A stretch of 60,000 bases of DNA. Source: Hydractinia symbiolongicarpus. Its lineage: Eukaryota; Cnidaria; Hydrozoa; Anthoathecata; Hydractiniidae. Numbering within the stretch: the first letter of the stretch is position 1; every line of letters starts with the position of its first letter. Of the stretch, positions 46,919 to 59,589 are shown one piece after another. A program made the position numbers and the translations under genes. The stretch lies in contig NC_079881.1 of NCBI RefSeq assembly GCF_029227915.1, forward strand, positions 11,881,501 to 11,941,500, read 5' to 3'. The notes under the pieces are model-generated. The model had not been told where the DNA came from, made no database searches, and worked only from the letters and a program-made list of their open reading frames with translations.

Positions 46919-49900
46919 AAACATAGAGGAAAGTAGGATTGTTGCATGAAAGGAAGGAGAAAGTGGAGGTAGAGAAACATCCGAAAAGCTTTCCAATTCC
47001 CTAAAGGGGATAACACATCAACACATAGCACAAGCACAAACGTAGCACCACCACGACGAATCGAGTGAGTACAATATTGTGAGGACCCCTAACTCTATCA
47101 ACACCTTTTTTCATAAAGGACATGAAAGATATGTTAATACAGTGATGAGTAGCGTGGAGGATTGGCGCCAACAAAAAGCTTGGATTGAGAGAAAAAAACA
47201 TGGAAAATAGCCCGAAAATAGCCCAAAATGGACAAAGCAGAGAAGAAGGAATAGCCACCGGTGGAACAATTATTGTCCTAGTTGGATGAACAGACACTGA
47301 CAGGTATGCACGTGTAGATTAACCTTTGCTATAAAAAATCCCTGTTTGATCATAGAACAAACATGCCGATAGTTTGAACGTTTTATTTTCTAATATGGAG
47401 GTACGTTTTGACACACCTTCCAACTCGTATGGAACAGTCATGCATGATGCGTAGGAGAGGATCAGGTTTGGGGACATCTCGAAACGCGCAGACAATAGTA
47501 AGTTTACATTGAGTAAGAACATAGATTTAAGACCAGTTTCAAGCCGGAATCCCAGGAACACCTTTTAGCAACTCCAAAATCATAACAGAATAAGACTAAT
47601 AGTCAAATAAATCAGAGGAAGTCAAGAAATAGAACGGATGAAGAGAAACAAACTGGCAAAAGACAATAATTCATACAAAAATAGAAGAACAGCTAGTTAG
47701 GATGGCGAAGAAGATTTCTTTGTTGTGGCCAGTTCTTTGGATTTAGGACATTGATAGGTGGTGATAGTTAAAGTTTTTAGAACGACGACTTTAACAGTGG
47801 TGACTAAGAATACCAAATTCGTGTAGAATCCAGCCAGGAAAGTTTGGGATGTTTTTTTAGTTTTGACGATTGCTTAAAAGCGATAGACACTGCAGCAGCT
47901 TAAAAGGTTTGCGATGTTGAATCTTTATATTCTGAACCTTCTGGCGTTTGAGGAGGTGATATAAGATATAAGAGCATCCATACAGAAGCATCCATATCGG
48001 TGATAAATGCATGTTTAACTTGACAATGATGATTGGTTAGATAGTAATATAAAAGATTAGTTACAGACGCATTAATAAGAAGCTTGTGCGTTGAATTTTG
48101 TTGATAAATCTTTATTTTCTTTTAAAGTTTAAAAACTTTCATATATTGTTACTTGAATGTTTTTTTTTGTGTATGCATCTCTTAAACGCAATATCTAAAA
48201 GCGTTTTTTTTTTAAGTGATATAAACATTTATTCACCCTTGCCATTACCAACATGTCAACCTTTATTCTTTCTTCCTACTGATACTACGTTATGTGTTAT
48301 CGATGTATTAGAAAAAAATAGATTGCTCATTGTTGATATGCCAGGCCAATATTTCGGCATATGATTATTTGCACTGTGATAACTGCAGCGTTTCATGTTT
48401 ATTAAAATTTCACACCAGTCTACACGAGATTATATTTTTTATGTAGTTTCGACTAGATTTCATGGATTGTCTTAAAGCAGCGAAATTCTCATAGATCATT
48501 TCTAATGAAAACATTTTGCGGGAATCTTTTGCAAATCTTACAAAAACTGCAAAAATTTCTATCGCAAATACATAGACCATGGTTTTTAATACCCTGAAAG
48601 GTCAGCAAATTATCCCAGGTATCCGAGATAGATCAAGCAATGTGGGATTCCTAAAAAGTCTCAATCATAGTTAATAATCTGCATTTTTAATCCATAGCTA
48701 TAATTTTCAAATTACGCATTCAATACAAATGAATAAAATTACAGATTCTACATGCAGTTATACATAACATATATTATTATGATTGAAAAGTAGCTACTAA
48801 ATGTACTTTAAATCGATCGTAAAAAATTCTAGAAATGCTATGTAACAAATCTTGTTGTAAAATTGATGATTCGAACAATAAAAACACCAGGTCAAAGATA
48901 TAATGGAATGGGCGCGGCCTAGTACTTGAACTTAAAATTCACGCAACGTGGTAAACATGAAGTATTATCAAAAAGAAAGAAACAACAACACGTACGATTT
49001 TTATCCTCAGTATGAAAAGAACGCTACATGTGTTCGAGGCTGAACAAACGCCCAGAGGTTCATACGGAGTGTATGGCAAGCAGAAATAGCGCGTAGATAA
49101 AAATAGAAGGCTTCAAATTTCTGGATAGTACCGATATAAACACTTTTTCTGTTATAAGAATATCAGGTTGAGATTTAAAGTAAGTCAATAGATATATTGT
49201 TTAGAACAATAGGGAATAATAAGCAAAAAATAAATAATGACCAGCCTGGTTATAATTTTCATTTTCTTATGAAAAAAGCGTGTCTATGCACGGGTCTATG
49301 CTGAAACGCAAAGACCAGGTGGGCTGAGATTAAGAATGGCCACAGACTTTCTACAAGGTTAATCAAAAAAATCTAGTAGAAAGTGTTCATCTTATATCAA
49401 ACTTCGTTTTGGATGGGTAACTCTTTTTAAGTCCACGCAGTTGTTGTTTCTTACCTGTTCAAAGAATGTTTTATTTCTATTATTCTTTTTGTAAAAAGGT
49501 ATAACACAAGAAGACATTTAATAGATCATAATCATGATCTAGGGCTTCAGGTTTCACTTTTCTCGAATGCCGCATAGTGTAAAACCAGGACGCAATAATG
49601 TCAATTTTGAACTATACAAGATTTCAAATGTTTTATTTTGTCCTCAGGAAAAGTTAAAATGATTTTAGTGCATCGCACTTTTTAAAAAAGATGAGAATTT
49701 CCTTTCTTGTCAAAAATTGATGGAAATAATCAGGAAGGCTGTGAAATATCTGGAAACGTTTAATGTTCCGTAGAAAAGCTGTAATGAAGAAATTATAACC
49801 ACGTTTTTTAAAAAATGCGTTACACAAATAAAGTAAGTGCAAAAGTAGAATAGACTATTAGTAAACCATTGAAAATAGAATAGATAGAATCGTAATAAAT

Positions 49901-52850
49901 CATTATACAACAATGTTTTGAAATATTTCCTTTTAATACTTACATCGCTTACCTGGTAAGTTTCTCCTGTTTTTTTTTGTTTTTTTTCACACCTACATAT
50001 CTCTTTTATATCTTCTGGTTGTTAACTCATTTTGTCATGAATTTTTCAATATTTTTTGATGGATAATAGTTGTCTTCTGTTGCATAAATACACACCACTG
50101 AATGATGACCCTCGTGATGAAACAAACAGATTACATTTCCTACAATTAATGGAAAATAAATGCTATTAAACGTTGCGAAAATAAGTTAAAATTATTGTCA
50201 ATTCTTGTCACCATGACTTTTATGTAATAAACACAAATCACGATGGAGAGGGATTGGTGACTAGGTGTATTTACTACTTTCATAAGTTAATTAAAAACTA
50301 TCCTTAGTAATATCTTTTCGTTTCACACACACAATTAAACTTTATTAAAATACTTTATCATTTAATCATGTCATTGTATTAAAAAAGAAAGATTAAATTC
50401 TGCTGACAAAGTAGTATCCCGATAACTTCGTTCTCATGTCCCTGCTTACAAGGACTTTTGAAATTCTTGGAATCAAAATTATTATTTCCATTTGTTTCAA
50501 GTAGATAGAAAACTAATTCTTTTTTAAAAAAAGTATTCATGTACATATTGATATAAAAATATTAATAAACAAGTTTGTTTCCAGTCCTTCTTGGTGCGAA
50601 GGCACGTATTTATGCGACTTATTTTAATTTGCAGTACAGTCATTTATTACAGAAACTCTAAGCAGTGCACCTAAAAAATGTTTACAGAAATTCAATCTCA
50701 AACTTTTCACACGTGAAGGTTTCTGATATGAGAATTAAAACTATCAAAGTCTCATTGTCGTCACTTTGATCTAGTTACAGAGTCTGGGTTTGAAGTGGTG
50801 AATTTATTAAAGCTATTTGTAAATAACAAGTACCTTCGTATGTTGCGATTGATCTCATTATCTGTAAAACAGAGGTTAATCTTACAAAAAGACTTTAAAA
50901 GGGAAATTAACCTCAATATTATATTTTGATCTTTCATTCAACTAATCAAAACAAATCAAGAAAAACTATGACTATGATTGGTGAAGAGCCTACTGGAATA
51001 AGCTTCTGCTTTCATGTTTATTATTCCTCATGTATTATTTTCAGTTTTAAATATTATCAAACAAACTTGGGATACATATTATGAGTAACAACAGGGACAG
51101 AATAGGCCATGTTACAAAGTCATACAACCAAACTGAATGACACTTAACTCGATATCGATGAAATTCTCAGCATGCTGATGTTGACAGCAGATATTTTTTA
51201 ATAAAACAATAGATATAGTCACGTGATCTGAGGCAAGCGTTAGAAGTTTAAATATGGCAGCATTTTGTAAACAAACACGAAACGCAACAGCGAGAATAAA
51301 ATTGATAACACAGATTTATTTAATTAGCAATCGTACGGAAAACAGGGATTTATAGCATTATTGAAGTAACATATGGAATATGTGTATTATAAGCGAAGTT
51401 TAAGAATTAAACTTTCATCTTCAAAGTTATAAAATATTTTGTTAGGTTAAACATAGTTAGCAAGCAAGCTTTTTTTTAGTACCCAGACCACTTCTTATGG
51501 GATTAAAAGACAAGCAGGAAAGTGGGTAATTCACTAAAGTTTGAGTTAGAATTACTTAATTACAATGGTTAGAGCTAACTGCTCCATTTATAGTTGTTTA
51601 ATTCCTCGAATGCATCTTCTGTCTTTAAAATTACACAGGCTAATGACGAGTATAGGGTTAGATAATGAGCTATTTATACATTTTTAGTCGCCTGTCAATA
51701 CAAAGGTTATACTAAACACAAATCTAATTTACTTGTGAATGAATAAAACTTATGTACATTGATTTCATTGTTTGCCTCGTGGCTAGCTTGCCTGTCTGCC
51801 ATTTCGCTTTTTTCTTGAGGGGAATTGTTGTTATCGTGGATAATATGGATATCCCTCAGAAAATAGCTAAGTCATTCCTTGCTTTGCCCTTGATCACTAA
51901 TTATCTTTAACCAAAAAAAATAATATCATTTTGAAAAAGTATTTTCTTGTATGCACACAAATTGTAGCTATGCGTTCCTTCTCTCTAAAGGTAGGTTTTT
52001 ATACGACTGCATTTTATGCTCCAGCGGAAAAAGCTCAAGAACTTTGCTCTTAAGTTTTAACTTAATGGAAATCAATTTTCTCCTTGAGAACAAAGATGTC
52101 CAGAATAAAATGGCTGCCGTAAACAGAAGAAAAACCTTTTGGTAAAAAATTTAAAAAATAATGACAACCTTGTTTTTAATGGCAGAATATTAATAGAAGA
52201 CGTAACAGGAAACAACGACTAAGAAAGATGAGAAAAATTTTTCAGGAAAAAGAGGACAGTTGTTATTTGCTGTTAGGTTATGAATTTAATTGAAGTAAGT
52301 TCCTTCTCAGTTTGTAGGATCGTTACGACTTTTCTATGAATACATGTCAATCAGTAGTTATTCGTCTACCCTCGGTAATAATTTTAAGCCTCGATGATGT
52401 TTCCGTAGAAAAAAATGGGCTTAGTTCGGCAAGGTTCCGCATCTTTCCGCCTACAACGCAGTTCTTAGAGCCAAAAGGGATTACCGCGGAAAATGTAAAC
52501 ATTCAAAAAGATCTATGCATACACAACACATAAAGAAATGAACTAACTTACTTTACACAATACCTTTAACTTAATAAAATGACATAGAAATTAAAATAAA
52601 CACCAAGAACACTAAAGACAGATTTGGGTACCATAACACTTTTCTGATCATAGTTACGTCATTTATTACATTATTACACATTACGCGCTCGATCCAGCTT
52701 TTTTTTTGCTTTCAAAGTTTGTGACCGAAAGAAAAAAAAAAGCAAGGTTTTTTTAATTCTTCCTGTTGAAGTATGCAACAAAAATAAAATATTTTCAATT
52801 GTCGACAATAATTTGTGGGTTAACTTGCCCTTAATTTAGAGCATAAAGAT
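46919..52850. other. Gene-poor stretch
   Basis: About 5.9 kb. The part at about 46920-47720 is richer in purines and G on the + strand than its surroundings, but contains no supported frame. The remainder is AT-rich with small unsupported frames. No transposon or RNA gene was recognised. Confidence 0.4.
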
Positions 52851-52895
52851 CACAAAATACTAAAAAATAAAATTAAAAATACCTTTACTAAATCT
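52851..52895. repeat. Left copy of 46-bp direct repeat
   Basis: CACAAAATACTAAAAAATAA and the following 25 bases recur at 53641-53686 with one indel and two substitutions visible. The pair brackets the BEL/Pao integrase remnant. Confidence 0.85.
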
Positions 52896-52959
52896 TTTCT
52901 GTCAAGCATGCTGGAATAGAATCAGTATGGAGGTACGTCCTCAAAAGGGTTTTCATTAT

Positions 52960-53650
52960 AGAAGGCATAAGTATTGTTAAGATTGTAAAGGAATCTTGTC
53001 AAAGATGTCGTTTTTCGGAGTACCCCAAAAGAACCTCCCTAGTGTTCCAGCTTTTTATCATACTCAAGTCGAAGTTACAGGTCCATTTGATTCATATTCC
53101 CCACATCATAAAAGGACTACAATTAAAATTTGGCTAGTCGTGTTTTGTTGTGACAACACAAGTGCAACATCAATTAAAGTAATGGAAAACGTTTTCTCTA
53201 CTGCTTTTGTTCAAGCATTTGCCAGATTTTCATGTCTGTATGGATACCCCAATTTATTGTTATCGGATGAAGGAAGCCAATTGGCCAAGACATTTCAGAC
53301 AATGGAGTTAAATTACGTTGATATCCAGCAAAATTTACATAAAAATCAGATCAAATATGGATTGTGTTCAGTTGGTGGGCACAATATGAATGACCGTGTT
53401 GAAAGAAAAATCAAAGAAATTAAAACCTTAGTAGTAGAGAAAACAACGCCTTGCAATCATGCAGTGGGAAACTGTAATTTTAGAGATAGCGAACAACTAC
53501 GTCGGAAATTTCGATACCATGGATTTGAATACACCAACTCGGTTAATCATGGGTAGAAATAATGATCGAAACCCTATTGGAAGTACTGTTCTATCAACCG
53601 ACCCTCTCAGAATTATTCAAGCAAATAATGCAGTTAAATACACAAAATAC
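52960..53650 (+). pseudogene. BEL/Pao LTR-retrotransposon integrase fragment
   Basis: A zinc-binding remnant (SCQRC) lies at about 52990, then a frameshift. The integrase core follows: VTGPFDSYS near the first catalytic Asp, IKIWLVVFCC, FARFSCLYGYP, LLSDEGSQL with the second Asp, and RVERKIKEIK with the Glu. A further frameshift near 53460-53520 leads to TPTRLIMGRNNDR, a segment typical of BEL/Pao integrase C-termini. Protease, reverse transcriptase and LTRs are not seen. The fragment is non-functional. Confidence 0.75.
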
Positions 53651-53686
53651 TAAAAAATAAAATTAAAAAATACCTTTATTGAATCT
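53641..53686. repeat. Right copy of 46-bp direct repeat
   Basis: This is the partner of 52851-52895. It begins inside the last codons of the integrase frame, so the repeat is not a simple target duplication outside the element. Confidence 0.85.
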
Positions 53687-53689
53687 GTT

Positions 53690-56330
53690 AATGTATATTA
53701 TTTTTCAAATATATCAGATTTTTATGTGTTAAAAGTCATTTTATTTTTTTGACTTCGTCGTTTTAAATCTTCTTAATATCTGAGCTGAAAATTACACCCG
53801 ACAGAATTAAGAAGTAATTTTAGACCCGGTTTCTACATGTTAGTCATATTTACAAAATGGAATAGCGCCCCCGAGGCCTATGGAATTCATAAAGACACCG
53901 TTTATTCTCCTGGAAACAAATTATGTGCAGGGAGTCATGAGATTATTTCAATTATTGCGTAAGCCTTGTAAAAACGGCGAAAAGATTTATCAAGCCGATA
54001 AAACGATAGATATTATCAGATTAAGATTTTATTCATAGTAAATATATAATAACATATACATGTTGTTTTAATTTTACCTTTCTGTATCAAAAGGTAAAAA
54101 CAAACTTTATTTTTATTTAAAATTGCAAAGTCATAGTTTTCAAAGGTACAAAAGGCTTACTGAATATCAAACAAGTGTACATTTCCCCGGATAAATTCTA
54201 TTTTGCTGAGAGATCCATACTGCGCAAAAAACAAGTGAACAATCATTAATGCGGCCATATTATAGCTTACCATTGGGCTGCAAAGTGGCGGGAAAGTTAT
54301 ATGAAACACAGTTAAATTTAAATTATAAAAGTTGTAATACTTTAAATAATCACTAAAATATTAATTAAATTAAACTAAAGTTCCTTTGTGATACGCTGAC
54401 ATAATGCCTAGCAGCAAGATGTATTCGATCAGCGGTCCCTGGAACTGACGAACCCACGAGACTGCGTGTGGCTATATGATAACCATTTACGCACAAAATT
54501 TACCCGGACAGCGTGTATATGTAGTTGACACAACAAGTTGTTTTTTTAAAACCACTGTGAACGAAAAAACTTTGTCGAAAACTATTTAAGAGTGCCCTCC
54601 CTAATTTTCGTGAAGCTTTTTTTTCGTGCTAATAGATCACACATTATACTGCATTGAAGAAACGATCAATAATATTCACAATGAAAAAATGATAATGATT
54701 GAATCAAACACGAAACATGGGCGGGATTTCAATTATGTAAAGCCAACCCGGTTTTTACTACTTTACAAAGAGATAATGCAAGTCACATATAATTAAAAAA
54801 AAAAGAAAGAAATAGCTCACAGTGAACTGGAAAATTTAGTTTTTAGTTTGAAATCACTTACAGTTGAAACTTTGCATTACAACCCTGTCAAACTTTATGG
54901 CTCGAAAAACAAACAGGCTACCTAACCTGCCACGTCGTAGTCACTTAGCAAGGTTGGAAAGAAGTCAAATTTAATTCTATCGAATGGATTTTTTAACGTC
55001 AACTGAAGCGGCCTTCAGCTGCAGGTTTGCTTATCTAGAGTTACGGCTGCCGTGAGCCACAGATTCCCAAGACTTTTTCCAGAAGATCTTCAATCATGGA
55101 CCAGATATAATGAAACAGCACGGTTAATTTCAAATTTCGCCGCGAAAAGTGATCACATTGGTTGTTTCTATATTATAGTCGCACGTTTTGAACTTGTCAA
55201 TGCGTACAGCGGACTTTGGACTTCGGATTTTAGATCAGTATTTAGTTAAGTACATACTCTTGAAACAGGCTGGCTGTTGCTGTTGCGATTTTGTAGCCTG
55301 CTGGCTGTGGAGTAGTGACTATTACAACCTTTTGTCCTTTGTTTGGAAAATGGCGAAATACTTGCCATTAATTTTGTTAATAACAAGTAAAGTTTGTTAT
55401 GATTAAAGGTTCAACCTGTCAGTCGCTAAACAGTTAATTTTCAAGAGTTTAACGAAAGCAGAGTTTGATTAATAAGTCTAGGTTTTATGAGTACATGTAT
55501 GCATTTTCTTCCTTTCAGTTCTAATATTTTTGTTGCTCATGTGACACTGCCTCACCAGTGCCTTCCAGTGGAAAAAGAAAGAAGAAATAGAAAGAATGGC
55601 ACTATGAATATTCCATACCCTTAAACACTCTCGGTTAGTTTGACCAGAATTGGGCTGTATATTCAGTGGTGTCCATCTTTTGGAGTGTGCATTGATGATA
55701 TAGATTGCTGTATTAAGGAAAAAGAGAGATTTAAATAATCACGTCTAAATGAATAATAATAATGATTTAAAAATTAACTATAAGGCTAGCTAACTAGCTT
55801 TAATTTTGATAGTGAATTTATATGAAGTTGTACTTAACAACATCCGTCACTGTACAATGAAATTTTGATTAGTTGTTCATCGCAAAAATTTTTCACAAAG
55901 TGTAATTTTCAATACATTCTCCACCCAATTAATACCCTTTTGTATACAGGGCTCTAGTGTAGATCTATGACGTCATATACTAACAACTTTTAAAAGTTAA
56001 ATATATTCAAGCGTTAGTAATCTCTCAATGGTATAATTATACTAAAACGCCTAAATATATTTTCAACGACATGTGTCACATGACAGTAAAAAAATGAATA
56101 GATGTTCTTTCAAACCAAAATTAAAAAAAATTAAACACAAAATTAAAGAAACCAAGCCAGATTTTTCTCCGTTTTTCAACTTTGGACAACTGGCTCAAAT
56201 GGTAAATACACTGCAACCGACAAAATGCAAAGCTGTTACTTTTGCACACAAGTAGGCTAGGTGCAGCGTTTGAAATTTACTAGTCAATAAATAAGTTCAA
56301 ACATTACGCCCCAGGAAAAAGAGATAATTG
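53690..56330. other. Intergenic, no gene seen
   Basis: AT-rich DNA between the integrase remnant and the Polinton-like element. The left terminus of that element should lie here or just inside, but I found no terminal inverted repeat. Its partner would be beyond the right edge. Confidence 0.4.
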
Positions 56331-56332
56331 AT

Positions 56333-56560
56333 ATGTTGTACGAGACAGTAGTAGACATCGGTTTTACACTAGCCTATGCAATGGTAGGCAAGAGATTTTT
56401 ACGGATAGGTCAACCGTCAGCCAAGATGGATGCTAACGATGTATTGAAAATCACTGGCTACTTCACAGCACGACATGCCAGTCGAGAAGTGGCCGTGAAA
56501 AAAGGGTGGATACCAGCCTCGATAGTCCCAAAAAATTATGTAAAAATAATAATATTATGT
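56333..56560 (+). CDS. Small hydrophobic Polinton protein
   Basis: It begins MLYETVVDIGFTLAYAMVGK and has a second amphipathic stretch with ARHASREVAVKKGWIPASIVP. The size and mildly hydrophobic N-terminus fit small membrane-associated proteins of Polinton-like elements. The frame continues into the next segment (to 56815), probably because a stop was lost. The function is unknown. Confidence 0.45.
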
Positions 56561-56598
56561 CCAAAATTTGTTTGCCTACATCAACAAACACAAAACAA

Positions 56599-56815
56599 CA
56601 TGGAAGAGGCCAAGAAATGCTCAACCGGCAAACACTTTTTATACTTCGAAAATTTTAAGTTCAAGGGGAATGGACAATTGGCAAAGACATGCACTAGGTG
56701 TCTCGATGCTAGCAAGGCATCAAAAGAACTTTGCTATATAGGCAAACACAACACAAAAGACATTGAAGAGAGTAAATGCACAGTAAATCACATTGTGATA
56801 GCTATTATCCGTTAG
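56599..56815 (+). CDS. Small Cys-containing (zinc-ribbon-like) Polinton protein
   Basis: From the internal Met at 56599 it reads MEEAKKCSTGKHFLYFENFK, then CTRCLDASKASK. The layout is that of a short zinc-binding domain (C-x2-C, a Phe, then C-x2-C), but one Cys of the first pair reads Gly. It may be a separate gene from the frame before it. The function is unknown. Confidence 0.4.
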
Positions 56816-56879
56816 ACAATTTCAATTTCAATGGGCAGCAGAATAAAATGTGCATCGGGTGCTATTGGAAAAGGCAACT

Positions 56880-57295
56880 GTTACGTATAAATAAATAAAT
56901 TCCAACCATAGCAGTTATAGCCGGAGGAACCATTATTAATGCATTGGCTTTTAGCGGAGGTAATTATTTAATAAGTAAACTCTCAGGGCATGGTGAGGAG
57001 GAACGAAGAGGCACGATAAAGCAATTGAACAACTGCAAAGTGCGCAAGCGTAATGAGCGCGCGCCAGACAGGCAAAGATCGACTGGTATAATAAACAACG
57101 AGAGTTGCAGAGGCAAGCTGGTAAGGATGTGACAGAACTCGTGAAACGTATGAGACTAATATTACGTTGCAACGATCGATAAGGAACCAAAATTGTCTGA
57201 TTTTACATACCCTCCAAACAACAACAAGACGGTGAATTAACCTTTATCGTTAGATCCTTGGCCTTTCTAGGTTTTGCAGCGTATAAATATTTATA
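56880..57295 (+). pseudogene. Membrane/coiled-coil Polinton protein, frameshifted
   Basis: A hydrophobic segment (AVIAGGTIINALAF) is followed by a charged helix (GHGEEER, then in another frame a Lys/Gln-rich coiled coil). A C-terminal hydrophobic tail ends FLGFAAYKYL near 57295. At least two frame changes are needed. It resembles a minor membrane or virion protein of such elements; the role is inferred only from position. Confidence 0.45.
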
Positions 57296-57323
57296 AAAAA
57301 TACAATAAATATAATAAAAGAAT

Positions 57324-58323
57324 ATGTCAAAATAACATATCGTTACAGAGGAGGATGCAGAAAAATTGAGCAGTAGTTATTACAATCCAGAACATCTTTG
57401 GATTGGACGAAAATCCGTTGAATTACTCGCCGAAGATAGTAAATTACCTCGTAAAAGAGTCGTTCACTTGTTGTCTCGGCAGCTCATATGGGTACAGCAT
57501 ATTTGAGGACCAAAACAGATTGATTATCCTCATTTACAACTACAAAACCGAACGAAATGCATCAGTTTAATCTCTTGTACATGCCTCACAATAAGGTGTA
57601 TGGAAATACATACAAATATATTCTAACAGGGATCGATGTAGCTTCACGTTACAAGGCAGCACGATGTTTAAAAACGAAAAAGGCCAGCCAGGTGATTAAG
57701 GATATTTATAAGGATGGTCCTTTAAGGTACCCTACAATTCTTCAATGCGATAATGGTTCCGAATTTAAATCAGACGTCGCGAAACCTTTGAAAGATAAAG
57801 GGGTAAAGATTTCTAGAGCTACCACCAAATATCATCATACCTTCACAGCGTTCGTTGATTCATATAACAAAGTGCTTGCGGAAAGACTTTTTAAGCTCCA
57901 GGATGCACAAGAGTTGGTTACTGAGAAGACTAGTAGTACATGGGTTAAACACCTGCACACCATAGTGAAGAATTTAAATTACACTAAGACTGCCATGATC
58001 GGTATGAAACCGTCAAAGGCTATGAAGTTGGATGATGTGCCACTTACGAAAAGTGAAGAATACGCGGAGGAAAAACCTTTACCTGAGGATGGGTTGTACC
58101 TCTATTTGTTACAACCTGGAGAAGAACATTGTGATCAGAACAGATGTACGACTGATGCTTTTTGGAGCAAAAATATGTATAGGCTAGATCGCAATATAGC
58201 AGAACCAAATAGTCGGGTCCTGTATTATTTAAAAGACGGACCCGACCGTATTTCGTCGCGGAAGAATTAATGCTAATCCCTGAAGATGTTGAAGTACCTC
58301 CGGAGCATGTGAAAGAATGGTAG
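57324..58323 (+). pseudogene. Polinton retroviral-like integrase, frameshifted
   Basis: The N-terminal part at about 57336-57503 (TEEDAEKLSSSYYNPEHLW) is out of frame with the long central frame 57557-58270. The central frame has the rve core: YILTGIDVASRY (first Asp), LQCDNGSEF (second Asp) and AFVDSYNKVLAERLF, where the third acidic residue would be expected in this helix. The C-terminal part has LPEDGLYLYLLQPGEEH and YYLKDGPDR. A one-base loss near 58248 shifts the last codons, which end at 58321-58323 after EHVKEW. The enzyme would join element DNA to the host chromosome; this copy cannot. Confidence 0.8.
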
Positions 58324-58366
58324 ATTTTTGATTATTTTTGTGGCTTTGATAAGCCATAAAAAATAT

Positions 58367-58490
58367 TTAATCTTCCAGTGCCGAAACACCTATTTCGTAC
58401 AAATCATCTCGAGTAAGATCGATCAGTTTGGAATGACATTGATATTGCTCCACATGCCCTTCTTCTTCAAATCTGTTGAAGGATGTATAT
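58367..58490 (-). pseudogene. Short C-terminal coding remnant, possibly SAM-like
   Basis: On the minus strand, FEEEGHVEQYQ, then LIDLTRDDLYEIGVSALED and a stop at 58367-58369. The 'LTrdDLyeiGV' segment resembles the end of a SAM domain. Only about 40 residues are open before an upstream stop. It could be the broken tail of another minus-strand Polinton gene. Assignment is weak. Confidence 0.25.
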
Positions 58491-58650
58491 CATTAGGGTT
58501 GTCTATAACAACAATTTATTCAGAATTTGGAATTTTATCACTGAACCATCGTCGTTTTCTTGGGATGGGAGCTCTCTAAATACGTGCACAATAGTATGGT
58601 AGATGATGATGAAAGTCGTCGTCCTGCACTGCTTATCCCTATCATCTAAA

Positions 58651-59046
58651 TCATCCACCAGGAGTGCTAGCATCTTTTTCTTCTATGGTCGCAGCAAGCT
58701 TTCGAATCTCCCTAGTTAGCACCTCTTCTACAATCCACTCCAAAAAAGGTTCTGGATCAAGTTGGTCACACCTCAAGAGGAAGGTATAAAGACCGGCTTC
58801 CGTCAACAAAACTGTATTTGGTTGGGTGTACCCAGATCTGTCCACACCTTGGAGATCAGTAATAGCGTCGCCTAACCGCATTTTATACTTCTTGGGAACA
58901 TATCGCTGAAGGGCTTTTACTCCCGCTCCTCGTTTATATCCTATGGATCTCCACGCATCGGAAGCAACGATACATTGACCTTTATCCTGAACATAAAAGG
59001 ATCGGACTTGTTTTCCTTGGAAATAATCAACCATTACAAGAGACAT
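58651..59046 (-). CDS. BRO-N domain protein in the Polinton-like element
   Basis: 131 residues from the ATG at 59044-59046. The frame is open upstream to 59166, but this Met directly precedes the domain. Most of the protein is one BRO-N/antirepressor-like domain: DYFQGKQVRSFYVQDKGQCI, SDAWRSIGY, then VLLTEAGLYTFLLRCD and FLEWIVEEVL with REIRKL at the end. The family occurs in large DNA viruses, phages and virus-like elements, where it binds DNA. It lacks the usual C-terminal second domain. It is the least damaged gene in the element. Confidence 0.75.
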   Translation of the reverse strand: MSLVMVDYFQGKQVRSFYVQDKGQCIVASDAWRSIGYKRGAGVKALQRYVPKKYKMRLGDAITDLQGVDRSGYTQPNTVLLTEAGLYTFLLRCDQLDPEPFLEWIVEEVLTREIRKLAATIEEKDASTPGG

Positions 59047-59169
59047 TTTTATTTTGGTAATTTTTTGAAAACCGAATTTTTTGTTCATGGACAAGAAGAA
59101 AATATACACGGTGACGCGGCGACACCCCCATGATATCATAACGAGGTGTGGTTTCCTCGATTTCAAAGG

Positions 59170-59551
59170 CTAGTTGACTAACGTGGTTGCAACAACCGCG
59201 CTGGTCAATTGACACCTCTGGGTGTAGTTTTCTAAGATACAATGTTCTCCGACAACGTGAGCAGTCACATCATTTTTTTGTGGACCAAATCGATCCATAA
59301 AACATCTATCACTCGAGAATTTTAAGCGTTGCCTATCCGCATCTAGGCGTTGAAGGGTTCCGAGGAACCCGTTCACCGCAAAACGAGTGCTTGTCTTCGT
59401 GGATAGACAGGTGGTCCACGGTAGGCAGCCTACGAAATCCTAATTCGCGATGCCTAAATTCATCCAATTCTTCTCGTTGTGTGCCAGTGTTTCTTGGTGC
59501 CCTGCAGAGTAGAGCAATAACCAATAATACTACAATGTTGTTGTTGAGCAT
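59170..59551 (-). pseudogene. Small membrane protein of the Polinton-like element, frameshifted
   Basis: The N-terminus MLNNNIVVLLVIALLC is a signal or membrane segment, followed by a hydrophilic region with HEDKHSFCG. Reading continues in a second frame from about 59376 (VNGFLGTLQRLDADR) to VATTLVN and a stop at 59170. A single-base indel near 59376 explains both frames. It lies between the ATPase and BRO-N genes on the same strand. The function is unknown. Confidence 0.4.
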
Positions 59552-59589
59552 TTATTTAATATATAATTATGTTAAAATTTGATGATCAC

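Noticed and set aside
47001-47297. 98-codon minus-strand frame upstream of the Patched gene
   Set aside because: No recognisable domain; lies in purine-rich DNA beyond the duplicated 5' flank.
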